Of a stretch of 64,000 bases of DNA, positions 8,985-16,548 are shown in pieces (within the stretch, counting starts at the first letter, position 1; each line of letters starts with the position of its first letter). A program made the translations under genes and the position numbers. This stretch comes from Acinetobacter sp. ASP199. Lineage in GTDB: Bacteria > Pseudomonadota > Gammaproteobacteria > Pseudomonadales > Moraxellaceae. The notes under the pieces were generated by a model that saw only the letters and a program-made list of their open reading frames with translations, searched no databases and was not told the DNA's origin. Location: the NCBI RefSeq assembly GCF_022700675.1, contig NZ_CP062182.1, positions 2,108,001 through 2,172,000 on the forward strand, written 5' to 3'.

Positions 8985-10218
8985 AACGCAATGCCTCCGC
9001 AGGCTGAATCTTCGCTGCACGTAACGCAGGATAGATTGTTGCTACAAAACTTAAGATCAATGACAACACGACAATCAGTACTACATCCTGCCAGCGCAGA
9101 TAAGACGGCAAGTAGTTAATGAAATAAGCATCAAACATATGCAGACCCAAAGTATTGTTCAGCCAGCCCACCAGGCTACTGATACTGGTTGCAGCAATAA
9201 TACCTAGAATTGCGCCAGCACATGTACCAATCACACCAATAACAGTGCCCTGCACCATAAAGATTTTGGTAATAGTCGCAGGGGAAGCACCTAAAGTACG
9301 TAAAATGGCAATATCTGATTTCTTGTCAGTTACCACCATCACCAGAGAGGAGACAATATTAAACGCTGCGACCAAGACAATCAGGAACAGTAGCAAACTC
9401 ACCATTGCCTTTTCCATCTGAATGGCACTAAACAGGTTACCGTGAGTATAAGTCCAGTCAGATGCATAGAAGTTTGCAGGCAAATTCATGACAATATCAC
9501 GTGAAACTTGCGGTGCCAGGAAGATATCATCCAGCTTCATGCGGATCCCCTGTGCACCATCTGGCAGACGTAGCAACGTTGCAGCATCATTCAGGGCGAT
9601 ATAGCCCATCATTGAGTCCACTTCTGCACCGATACTAAAGATCCCGACCACATTAAAGCGTTTAAAGCGTGGCACTACACCAGCAGGTGACGGCGTAGCT
9701 TCCGGTAATACCAAGGTAATGCTGTCGTTTAAACCGACCCCCATTGAGTCTGCCATCTGCTTGCCCAAAACAATCCCGAACTCGCCTTTTTTCAGCTGAT
9801 CGATACTGCCTTCCACCATATGATTTTGAATGATAGAAACATTTTTCTCATAATCGGGTTCAATCCCCGTGACCATGATCCCCGCAACCTGCCCTTGCGC
9901 AGTCAGCATTCCCTGTAACTGGGTAAATGGAGCAACACCTTGAACATGCTCATGTTGTTCAATTTTTTTTGCAAGTTCAGGCCAATTTGTTAAAATTTGT
10001 GTTGAAGAAACAGTGGCTTGAGGTATCATTCCTAAGACACGGTTTTTTAATTCTCGATCAAAACCGTTCATTACAGACAGTACTGTAATGAGGACTGCCA
10101 CACCGAGCGTGAGGCCGATCATAGAGACTAAAGCGATAAAAGAAATAAAGTGGTTACTGCGCCGTGCGCGAGTATATTTCAACCCTATATACAGCGAGAT
10201 TGGTTTGAACATAACCAT
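8977..10218 (-). CDS. Lipoprotein-releasing ABC transporter permease (LolC/LolE family, LolF-type)
   Basis: The membrane subunit of the Lol exporter: 413 residues with one N-terminal helix (about 20-48), a large periplasmic MacB-like domain (about 50-270) and three C-terminal helices (about 275-300, 320-350, 375-400). The N-terminus SLYIGLKYTRARRSNHFISF is typical of LolC/LolE. Only one permease gene sits with lolD here, whereas E. coli has lolC and lolE flanking it. This matches the homodimeric LolF arrangement described for some gammaproteobacteria. A second permease gene elsewhere cannot be excluded from this window, so the symbol is left open. Confidence 0.93.
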   Translation of the reverse strand: MVMFKPISLYIGLKYTRARRSNHFISFIALVSMIGLTLGVAVLITVLSVMNGFDRELKNRVLGMIPQATVSSTQILTNWPELAKKIEQHEHVQGVAPFTQLQGMLTAQGQVAGIMVTGIEPDYEKNVSIIQNHMVEGSIDQLKKGEFGIVLGKQMADSMGVGLNDSITLVLPEATPSPAGVVPRFKRFNVVGIFSIGAEVDSMMGYIALNDAATLLRLPDGAQGIRMKLDDIFLAPQVSRDIVMNLPANFYASDWTYTHGNLFSAIQMEKAMVSLLLFLIVLVAAFNIVSSLVMVVTDKKSDIAILRTLGASPATITKIFMVQGTVIGVIGTCAGAILGIIAATSISSLVGWLNNTLGLHMFDAYFINYLPSYLRWQDVVLIVVLSLILSFVATIYPALRAAKIQPAEALRYE

Positions 10219-10238
10219 CTAGTCCGAGGTAATAAATT

Positions 10239-10805
10239 ATGGAAAATTTACAGCATCAGCATGGAGTTACTGAAAGACGTGTCATGTCACGCATCGATGC
10301 TGCCTTACGAATTAATTATCAGATTATTTCCGATGATGTTGCCTTAAATGATCCTTACGATGCTAATTTCGTTTTGCCCCGCTATTTTCTACTACTTGCC
10401 GAGTTAGATCAATTTGATCATGCGCTCAACTACGAATTAGAACAATTAGCTGAAAAAGATCAACAAATTGCTCGAATCTTATCCTTATTTAACCAAAAAT
10501 TAAACCTGATCACCGGGTCTTTATACGATTCAATTGTACAGAGCATGTTACCTGTACCTGAAGATGTGAACTTTTCCGAGTCTGGTTTAAGCTTTTTCAG
10601 TACACATCCGATCAAAGAAGGTAGCTATATTCACCTGACTTTGAGTCATCCGGAAAACTTCTTTCATATCGCAGCTACGGCGCAAGTCGTTTATAGCCGT
10701 GCAGAAGAAAATGGCCAATTCCGCACTGGTGCTTATTTCATTACGCTACACCCACAAGACCGTGCAAAAATTGGCGAATGTGTGAAATCTTACGAGACTC
10801 AATAA
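10239..10805 (+). CDS. PilZ domain-containing protein
   Basis: A 188-residue cytoplasmic protein whose C-terminal half (about 80-185) fits the PilZ fold, a c-di-GMP receptor domain. The first motif normally contains RxxxR, and ERRVMSR occurs at residues 12-18. The second, D/NxSxxG, is seen as NFSESG near residue 110, followed by short beta-strand segments. The N-terminal part includes a helical segment at about residues 55-90. GAGG-type Shine-Dalgarno (GAGG) lies upstream of the ATG. It is divergent from the Lol operon with only 20 bases between, so their promoters must overlap coding sequence. The target process (pili, motility or exopolysaccharide) is unknown. Confidence 0.75.
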   Translation: MENLQHQHGVTERRVMSRIDAALRINYQIISDDVALNDPYDANFVLPRYFLLLAELDQFDHALNYELEQLAEKDQQIARILSLFNQKLNLITGSLYDSIVQSMLPVPEDVNFSESGLSFFSTHPIKEGSYIHLTLSHPENFFHIAATAQVVYSRAEENGQFRTGAYFITLHPQDRAKIGECVKSYETQ

Positions 10806-10815
10806 TTTAGTTCAA

Positions 10816-11718
10816 TTATTGAGTTTTATGGCGGGCCTGAATACTTGCCCGAATTTCTTTCAGGAAATATACAACCAGACCAGACAACAAAATCACGACG
10901 CCGACCAAAGCAATCAGCGGCAATTTTTCATTATTTAATAAAGCCCCAATCATCAAGGCCAACATTGGTGTCAAAACATTGGTGAGCGACAAGGTCGTCG
11001 GTTTGATCTTCTGCACCAGTTTAAAATAACAGAACATTGCGATCAGCGAAGCCATCACCACCGCATAACCTAATCCAAATAGACTCTTGGCATGTGGCAT
11101 GGCAGTGGGTGCATATTGCCAGATGAATGGCAGCATACAGATAGAAAAAATTACCGACAATCCGATCGATCCTGCTGCCTGTGCCATCGGATCAACCGGT
11201 GCATTGATCTTTTTCACCCAATACATGGACATGCAATAGACCAGTACACCCATCAGCGCAATCACAATGCCCACGGGTTGAATATGCTGATCTGCATCCC
11301 CTAGACAAATGATGGAAAGACCTCCCAAGGCAATTGCCATCCCCAGCCATTGATTGAGGGAAAGATGCATCCCAAACATGAAGCGGCCAATCAGGCCGGA
11401 AATCACCGGTGAAAGACCAAACATTAAGGCGATAATACCGGAGCTAAGATAGTCTGTAGACCAATAGGTAAAGGTCTGCGAGCCGATAAAACTGCAGGCA
11501 CCTGCCAGATAGCTATGTAAGGAAATACCGTCTAATGGCAACCGGGTCTTAAACAGCCAAAGCAACCCCAAAGCCAAAGGCAGAGCCAGAAAGAACCGGA
11601 TTACCAATGCCCACATCGGATGCAGATCTTCCACACTCCAGACAATTGCCAGTGGTGTGGTCGACCAGATGAAAATCAGTAAGGCATAGGTCACCATCAG
11701 GTTACTTTGTTTGGGCAT
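10816..11718 (-). CDS. EamA/DMT superfamily transporter
   Basis: A 300-residue inner-membrane protein with about ten transmembrane helices arranged as two EamA repeats (residues about 8-138 and 150-288). Family features include the helix starting NLMVTYALLIFIWSTTPLAI and the TLSLTNVLTPMLALMIGALL segment before the last helices. DMT exporters move small metabolites such as amino acids or drugs, but the substrate is not predictable here. The gene follows the YaiI-family gene by 15 bases in the same direction and is probably co-transcribed with it. Confidence 0.85.
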   Translation of the reverse strand: MPKQSNLMVTYALLIFIWSTTPLAIVWSVEDLHPMWALVIRFFLALPLALGLLWLFKTRLPLDGISLHSYLAGACSFIGSQTFTYWSTDYLSSGIIALMFGLSPVISGLIGRFMFGMHLSLNQWLGMAIALGGLSIICLGDADQHIQPVGIVIALMGVLVYCMSMYWVKKINAPVDPMAQAAGSIGLSVIFSICMLPFIWQYAPTAMPHAKSLFGLGYAVVMASLIAMFCYFKLVQKIKPTTLSLTNVLTPMLALMIGALLNNEKLPLIALVGVVILLSGLVVYFLKEIRASIQARHKTQ

Positions 11719-11733
11719 TTAAAGATGTTCTCG

Positions 11734-12207
11734 TTATTTTATAGCTGTTTTGCGCTTTTGCTTTTGAATGGTTTGATCAAGTGAACTGGAAAACTCGCGT
11801 TTATCACGCTCAGAAATTGGTGGCGGTCCACCAGTTTGTACCCCGGCTCCACGCAGCGTATCCATAAAGTCACGTAAATGCAGACGCGCTTTGACATTGG
11901 CCGTGGTATAGATTTCACCTCGTGGATGAATGGCAATACCACCCTTTTCAATCACTTGTGCCGCCAGCGGAATGTCTTGGGTAATCACGATATCATGTTC
12001 CTTCATGCGATCTACAATTTCCTGATCTGCCGCATCGGCACCACTAAGTGCCTGAATCGAATTAATACGAATTGAAGGTGTGACGCCTACAGGCTGGTTT
12101 GCTACAAAAGTTACTTCAAGCCGATAGCGGTCTGAAGCGCGAATAATGACATCTTTAAGAATACGAGGTAATGCATCGGCATCTACCCAAAGTTTAAATG
12201 GCAACAC
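11734..12207 (-). CDS. YaiI/YqxD family protein (DUF188)
   Basis: A 157-residue protein of the UPF0178/DUF188 family, which has a PIN-like fold. Family motifs are the opening [19 protein letters not shown] and the [15 protein letters not shown] block near residue 78, both with the conserved acidic residues expected in a PIN-type nuclease site. The C-terminal [20 protein letters not shown] is also a family signature. The cellular role is not established for the family. It is first in a likely two-gene transcript with the DMT transporter. Confidence 0.88.
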   Translation of the reverse strand: MLPFKLWVDADALPRILKDVIIRASDRYRLEVTFVANQPVGVTPSIRINSIQALSGADAADQEIVDRMKEHDIVITQDIPLAAQVIEKGGIAIHPRGEIYTTANVKARLHLRDFMDTLRGAGVQTGGPPPISERDKREFSSSLDQTIQKQKRKTAIK

Positions 12208-12466
12208 GCATGGATCCGGTATGGAAATGAATGCCGTCTATTCTAGCAAATGCAGCGCTCATCATTCCGGTTTTCTTCATACCCTTTTGATATGCTCACG
12301 TTTCGCACACACTTCTGGCAATTACAATTATGCTGATCTCTGGACTGCGAATAAGAATTGACAAGAATCCGGTGGCAATTTAATTTTAAAATTCATCTGA
12401 TTGACTTGAAAAATCAGAATAACCCTCGATTAACTATAAATAAGCAATCCCAGATCAATTGTGCAT

Positions 12467-13396
12467 ATGAAAAATTCAAACAGTCCTGAGATCATCACCA
12501 TTGATGATCAAAACTTCGGTAGTCATGTTGAACACTGGAATCTCCTTACAGACGATCCGGGTACCGATGTACCGAAGTGGTTAACTCAGGCACTTGATGC
12601 CCCGGTCATGCCGATGGGTCTCTGCAAACAAGAATGCGATATGGATGAAAACACCTGGCTGATTCAGGGTCCGAGCAAGGCCACTGTGCAGTTAAGCCAG
12701 ATCATTGAGGTGGAAAGCAATAAACCCAAAGCTGTGAAAACTGCCTTTCCATGCTTCGACAGTCCTTATAAAGTGAAGGCACAAATTGAACGGATTATCA
12801 GCTGCAAGTCTAATACTCAAGCCGTATTACGCCTGAATCTGGGTCTGAACAATATTGTGTATGCGTTTGACAGCCTGTATAGCGTCAATCATACACAATA
12901 CGATAAAGACCAAAATTATCTGGTGAATTTGAATGCCTGGGCTTATGAACTCGAGCCTGTAGCGGAACATGAACATCTGATTGTCGATGATCCGGCTTCA
13001 ATCAAGCATCACCGTGCGCTGAATGATATTCTGGCAGCAAATAATGGTGTTGCGCCTGACAATCTGCAGGAACAGATTGATGCCTGGGAACCAAAATCTG
13101 AAGATGATAAAGCGCCAGTGACTGTGGATTTCTCTAAAATGGTTGCTTACTTGTATGGCGAAACCATTGGTCAGGAAGATGAAGCCTGGTTCCAGGGTAA
13201 TATTGTCGGTAAAACTTCAATGCAGTTTATGGATCAGGAATACACACTTTATGATGTAACCCTGATTCATGATGAAGGTCGTCCTGCGACCCTGATCCGT
13301 GTTGCTACGCGCAATACAGCACATAAAGACTTCAGCATTGGTCAATATATCCGTGGCAATCTTTGGATTCAGGCTAACATTTATAGCAAAGCCTAA
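12467..13396 (+). CDS. Hypothetical protein (309 aa)
   Basis: I do not recognise this gene. It encodes 309 residues from the ATG at 12467 (a GTG two codons earlier is also open). The protein is acidic, has no signal peptide or membrane helix, and contains many Asp/Glu and Trp/Tyr residues. A central segment (about 100-160) and a C-terminal segment (about 230-305) look like beta-strand-rich globular domains. The codon use resembles neighbouring core genes, so it is probably a genus-level conserved protein and not recently acquired. No clear Shine-Dalgarno is seen. A strong terminator follows the stop. Confidence 0.7.
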   Translation: MKNSNSPEIITIDDQNFGSHVEHWNLLTDDPGTDVPKWLTQALDAPVMPMGLCKQECDMDENTWLIQGPSKATVQLSQIIEVESNKPKAVKTAFPCFDSPYKVKAQIERIISCKSNTQAVLRLNLGLNNIVYAFDSLYSVNHTQYDKDQNYLVNLNAWAYELEPVAEHEHLIVDDPASIKHHRALNDILAANNGVAPDNLQEQIDAWEPKSEDDKAPVTVDFSKMVAYLYGETIGQEDEAWFQGNIVGKTSMQFMDQEYTLYDVTLIHDEGRPATLIRVATRNTAHKDFSIGQYIRGNLWIQANIYSKA

Positions 13397-13397
13397 A

Positions 13398-13565
13398 TTT
13401 TCCACAGTTTAAATTCAAAAAACAGGAGATATTCACATTTGCTGAGTATCTCCTGTTTTTTTAAATGAATATTTTCATTGATGATTTTATTAAACTGGTT
13501 ATTTTATCCACAATTTAATCTACTAAATACAGTTTATAAATTCATAAATTAATCACTTATCCACA
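13398..13565. other. AT-rich stretch with DnaA-box-like 9-mers
   Basis: Three 9-mers on the + strand match the DnaA box TTATCCACA: TTTTCCACA at 13398-13406 (8/9), and perfect copies at 13504-13512 and 13557-13565. The rest of 13566-13805 is very AT-rich with no supported gene. This is not the chromosomal origin by gene context (no dnaA, dnaN or rpmH nearby). A DnaA-titrating or regulatory role is only a possibility. Confidence 0.45.
13417..13463. terminator. Rho-independent terminator after the hypothetical gene
   Basis: A long stem (AACAGGAGATA pairing with TATCTCCTGTT, flanked by A and T runs) with a loop of about 15 bases lies 20 bases past the stop of the 309-residue protein gene. It has T runs on both strands' 3' sides. 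Confidence 0.85.
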
Positions 13566-13805
13566 ATTTCAAATTCAAATAAATTCATTTTTTAAATAGC
13601 TCATATGATCACTGATATTATGAATACCCTGCAAACAGTGCTTTTTACTTTGAAAGGATTAATAAAAGGATTTATTAAATTAATTTAAAAAAATAATAAC
13701 TTTATGCAGTTAAATTAAGAATGTACTTTATTTAACCAATTTTTTATGATAAAAATGCTCATAACAAATAGTAATTAACGATAAATAGATCGGACCATAA
13801 TATCT

Positions 13806-13946
13806 ATGAAAATCGTACAGGAAGAAAACTTACATCAAGTCGAGCATCATCTCAGCTCTGGCTATCACATTGATATGATGTCATGCTTGTTCTTTGCCTT
13901 GGGCATGCTGATCTGCGGCTTTCTACTCCATCTTTTTGTGTTTTAA
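13806..13946 (+). CDS. Small single-pass membrane protein (46 aa)
   Basis: A 46-codon frame starting MKIVQEENLHQVEHHLSS. The first half is polar and rich in Glu and His. The second half (residues about 25-46) is one hydrophobic segment containing LFFALGMLICGFLLHLFVF, long enough for a transmembrane helix, ending right at the stop. It is followed 18 bases later by a clean terminator, which supports a real transcript. The Shine-Dalgarno is weak (no AGGAG core at normal spacing), which lowers confidence. The His/Glu-rich head could bind metal, but this is speculation. It resembles no family I know. Confidence 0.5.
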   Translation: MKIVQEENLHQVEHHLSSGYHIDMMSCLFFALGMLICGFLLHLFVF

Positions 13947-13964
13947 TTTTCAGAATTGAATGAT

Positions 13965-13992
13965 AAAAAACCCAGCCTGAGCTGGGTTTTTT
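13965..13992. terminator. Bidirectional terminator between the small ORF and serC
   Basis: A perfect stem CCCAGC/GCTGGG extended by A6/T6 with the tetraloop CTGA lies between the convergent 46-codon gene and serC and can serve both. Confidence 0.9.
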
Positions 13993-14003
13993 GCATTCTG
14001 GAT

Positions 14004-15086
14004 TTAAGCGTTGCGTTTTGCAAACTCATCCATGAATTTTACCAGTGCCTGAACACCTTCAAGCGGAACAGCATTGTAGATACTTGCACGCATACCACCT
14101 ACTGAACGGTGACCCGCAAGATTTAACAGATGATTTTCTTCAGCTTCTTTCAGGAACTGTTTTTCCAGTTCTGGTTTAGCCAAAGTAAATGGCACGTTCA
14201 TGATTGAACGGTTTTCTTTGGCAATCGGGTTTGCATAGAAGTCACTAGAATCAATATAACCATACAGCAGTTCAGCTTTTGCAAGGTTGGCTTTGTAAAT
14301 TGCATCGACACCGCCCTGCTCAAGCAACCATTCAAACACTAAACCTGATAAGTACCAGGCATAAGTTGATGGTGTATTCACCATAGAATCATTTTTCGCC
14401 TGATCTGCATATTTCAAGATGCTTGGAATTTCCGGTTTCGCTTGATCTAGTAGATCATCACGGATAATCACTAGCGTCAAACCAGCAGGACCAATATTCT
14501 TTTGCGCACCCGCATAGATCAAGCCAAATTTAGATACATCGATTGGCGCAGATAAAATGCTTGAAGAGAAGTCACACACCAATGGCTTGTCAGTTTCAGG
14601 AATATGAGCAAATTGCAGACCGCCGATGGTTTCGTTATCTGCATAGTGCACATAAGCCGCATCATCAGACAAGTTCCAGGTACTTTGTTCAGTAATCGCT
14701 AATTTACCATCAGCAGTTTTAGTACCCGCTTCAATGACATTGATGTCGCCATAGCGTTTTGCTTCTTTCAGCGCTTTTTCAGACCAGATGCCAGTATGGA
14801 TATAGTCAGCTTTGTTGTTTTTACCCAACAAGTTCAATGGAATTGCAGAGAACTGTAGCGATGCACCACCCTGTAAGAATAATACTTTATAGTTCTCAGG
14901 AATGTTCATGAGTTTGCGTAGGTCCGCTTCTGCTTTTTCAGCAACCGCGACGTAGTCTGCACTACGGTGGCTCATTTCCATGATCGAAAGACCCTTGCCC
15001 TGCCAGTTAAGCATTTCAGCTTGAGCTTTTTCAAGAACGGCAGTAGGTAATGCAGCAGGACCAGCACAGAAGTTGTACGCGCGCAT
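14004..15086 (-). CDS. serC: Phosphoserine aminotransferase
   Basis: SerC is a PLP enzyme that converts 3-phosphohydroxypyruvate to phosphoserine in serine synthesis and also acts in pyridoxine synthesis. The start is taken at MRAYNFCAGPAALP (ATG at 15086) because AGGAAA stands 7 bases upstream and the family begins there; an in-frame start 9 codons earlier is disfavoured. The protein has 360 residues. The PLP Lys is in YAGAQKNIGPAGL and the substrate-binding MEMSHRS and GHRSVGGMRAS motifs are present. The gene stands alone; pdxB, its partner pathway gene, is at 56.4 kb. Confidence 0.97.
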   Translation of the reverse strand: MRAYNFCAGPAALPTAVLEKAQAEMLNWQGKGLSIMEMSHRSADYVAVAEKAEADLRKLMNIPENYKVLFLQGGASLQFSAIPLNLLGKNNKADYIHTGIWSEKALKEAKRYGDINVIEAGTKTADGKLAITEQSTWNLSDDAAYVHYADNETIGGLQFAHIPETDKPLVCDFSSSILSAPIDVSKFGLIYAGAQKNIGPAGLTLVIIRDDLLDQAKPEIPSILKYADQAKNDSMVNTPSTYAWYLSGLVFEWLLEQGGVDAIYKANLAKAELLYGYIDSSDFYANPIAKENRSIMNVPFTLAKPELEKQFLKEAEENHLLNLAGHRSVGGMRASIYNAVPLEGVQALVKFMDEFAKRNA

Positions 15087-15218
15087 GATTTTTCCTTTCA
15101 GAGTGAAACACAATAAAATGATGGCATTTAACCATATCTGGGCTTAGCTTGCACAAAATTATTTCAATCCATGAATGAAGATAGAGTCAAAAAATCAATG
15201 TAGATTCGAGGGATAAAT

Positions 15219-15451
15219 TTAACTCGCACGATCAAGCTCAGTTTTATTACTATAATTTTTTATAATTTTAATCATTTGAGCTATAGATAATTCCAAATCG
15301 TTTATATCATACATATTAGATTTCATATATTGGTTTTCAGGATGGTGAATATGATTTCTAATAAAATGCATTAAAGTTACACTTTCAAATTTTTCACCAT
15401 CTTTAGTCCACTGATGATCTTTTGATACAGCATTGTTTTGTTCAAGCCAAT
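15219..15451 (-). pseudogene. C-terminal fragment of an IS-truncated gene
   Basis: About 77 codons of a reading frame run into the left end of the IS and have no start of their own outside it (the only ATG lies within the IS inverted repeat). The fragment contains VTLMHFIRNHIHHPENQ followed by a helical tail, resembling C-terminal helical regions of uncharacterised proteins. I cannot assign a family. No matching N-terminal half exists on the other side of the IS, so that part was lost. The fragment is AT-rich relative to serC and may be the remnant of an accessory gene. Confidence 0.6.
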
Positions 15452-16494
15452 GGCTTTGTTGCATAAAGATTTGAAAGGCTGAGCTCCTCTAAGTGAGCTA
15501 AATTTAAGAGATAACTTGGGTATGAGGGCGACCTAATTCTGTGAACCGGTTGAGTACTGCTACGCGTGCATGAATCTCATTTACCTGACTAGGAAAACTC
15601 CTTGATGTTAATTTATCGCCTAATAGTTTGATGCAATGCATTTTGGTTTCTATCAAACTTCGACGATGATAACCAGACCACTTTTTCCAAAGCGTTCTTC
15701 CTAGAAGTTTAACTGTTTTCAGTAATTCATTCCGTTCTAAAGATCTCAATTTCTGATCTTTCCATGGTTTTGCATTTTTCCTTGGCGGAATGACCGCATG
15801 TGCATCTCGATCTAAAATGACTTGTCTGCAGTGCTTCGTGTCATAAGCACCATCGGTATAGACCGAATCAATTCGTTCATCTAAGGGAATTTGAGAAAGT
15901 AAATCACCGAGTACTTGCGAATCGCTGACATTGTTTGTAGTGAGTTGTACTGCACGTATTTGTAGGGTTTTAGCATCAATACCAATATGAAGCTTACGCC
16001 ATTGGCGACGATATTCAGGTCCATGTTTCTTACGTTTCCACTCACCCTCACCTAGAAACTTCAAGCCAGTTGAGTCTACGAGTAGATGTAGCCCATCGCT
16101 ACTTTTTTGATAGCTAATCGCAATATCAATATACTTTTGCCTTCTGCATATGGTCGAATAATCTGGCGCTATCCAATTTAATCCAGAGAGTTTAATCAAG
16201 CTTTGAACAAAACCTGTGACCATGCGTAAAGAGAGTCTGAATAAAGATTTGATCATTAAACAGCATTGAATAGCGGTGTCTGAGTAAGTTTGACTTCGAC
16301 CTTGCTGGGCTTGTGGTTGTGCATACCACTGAGTGTTTGGATCAAACCAGATTGAAATATTTCCTCGGTTAATTAATAAGGGCACGATTGTAGGAAGACC
16401 AGTTAGTGGTACGATAGATTTCAGGAGTAGGTTTATTCATTTTGAAATTATAGGACTGAATAAATCTTCTAGGCTAGGTTTGTGCAACAAAGCC
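15452..16494 (-). mobile_element. IS5-family insertion sequence (about 1.04 kb)
   Basis: The element is bounded by imperfect inverted repeats: GGCTTTGTTGCATAAA at the left end (15452) and its counterpart GGCTTTGTTGCACAAA, read inward from 16494. It carries one transposase frame on the minus strand with the IS5-family DDE core. The outer boundary is uncertain by one base. No target-site duplication is visible (left flank AGCCAAT, right flank CTTCAT), which suggests a deletion or recombination next to it. It separates serC and a truncated gene from the TolC-type operon. IS of this size and end sequence are common in Acinetobacter; I cannot name the exact element. Confidence 0.9.
15504..16440 (-). 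pseudogene. IS5-family transposase, frameshifted near the N-terminus
   Basis: The frame from the usual start (ATG at 16440, MNKPTPEIYRTTNWSSYNRA) meets a TAA after 23 codons. The rest of the protein, from INRGNISIWFD to the stop at 15504, is open in another frame. The cause is visible: CTTATTAATTAACCGAGG contains TTAA twice, and removing one 4-base copy restores the frame ALINRGN. The downstream part keeps the DDE elements: LLVDSTGLK, VYTDGAYDT and the RRSLIETKMHCIK block. A GTG at 16385 could start a 293-residue protein lacking the first 20 or so residues. The IS may thus be inactive in cis, or the four bases may act as a programmed slip site, which is less likely. Confidence 0.8.
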
Positions 16495-16507
16495 CTTCAT
16501 TTATAAT
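16480..16507 (+). promoter_or_regulatory. Candidate IS-hybrid promoter for the TolC operon
   Basis: TTGTGC (16480-16485) inside the right inverted repeat of the IS is followed after 16 bases by a perfect TATAAT (16502-16507) in the flanking DNA. The -35 matches consensus at only the first three positions, so strength is uncertain. The predicted start is near 16514, about 35 bases before the chosen TolC start codon. Confidence 0.4.
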
Positions 16508-16548
16508 ACCCATAAAACTGATTTAATATGATTTTGCATTTCTACTTT

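Noticed and set aside
13398..13565. A replication origin
   Set aside because: DnaA boxes and AT-rich DNA are present, but dnaA, dnaN, rpmH or gidA are not near, and genes on both sides are housekeeping of unrelated kinds.
13603..13686. A 27-codon hydrophobic, Lys-containing peptide frame (MITDIMNTLQTVLFTLKGLI...)
   Set aside because: It looks like a small toxin or amphipathic peptide, but there is no Shine-Dalgarno, promoter or antitoxin RNA to support it.
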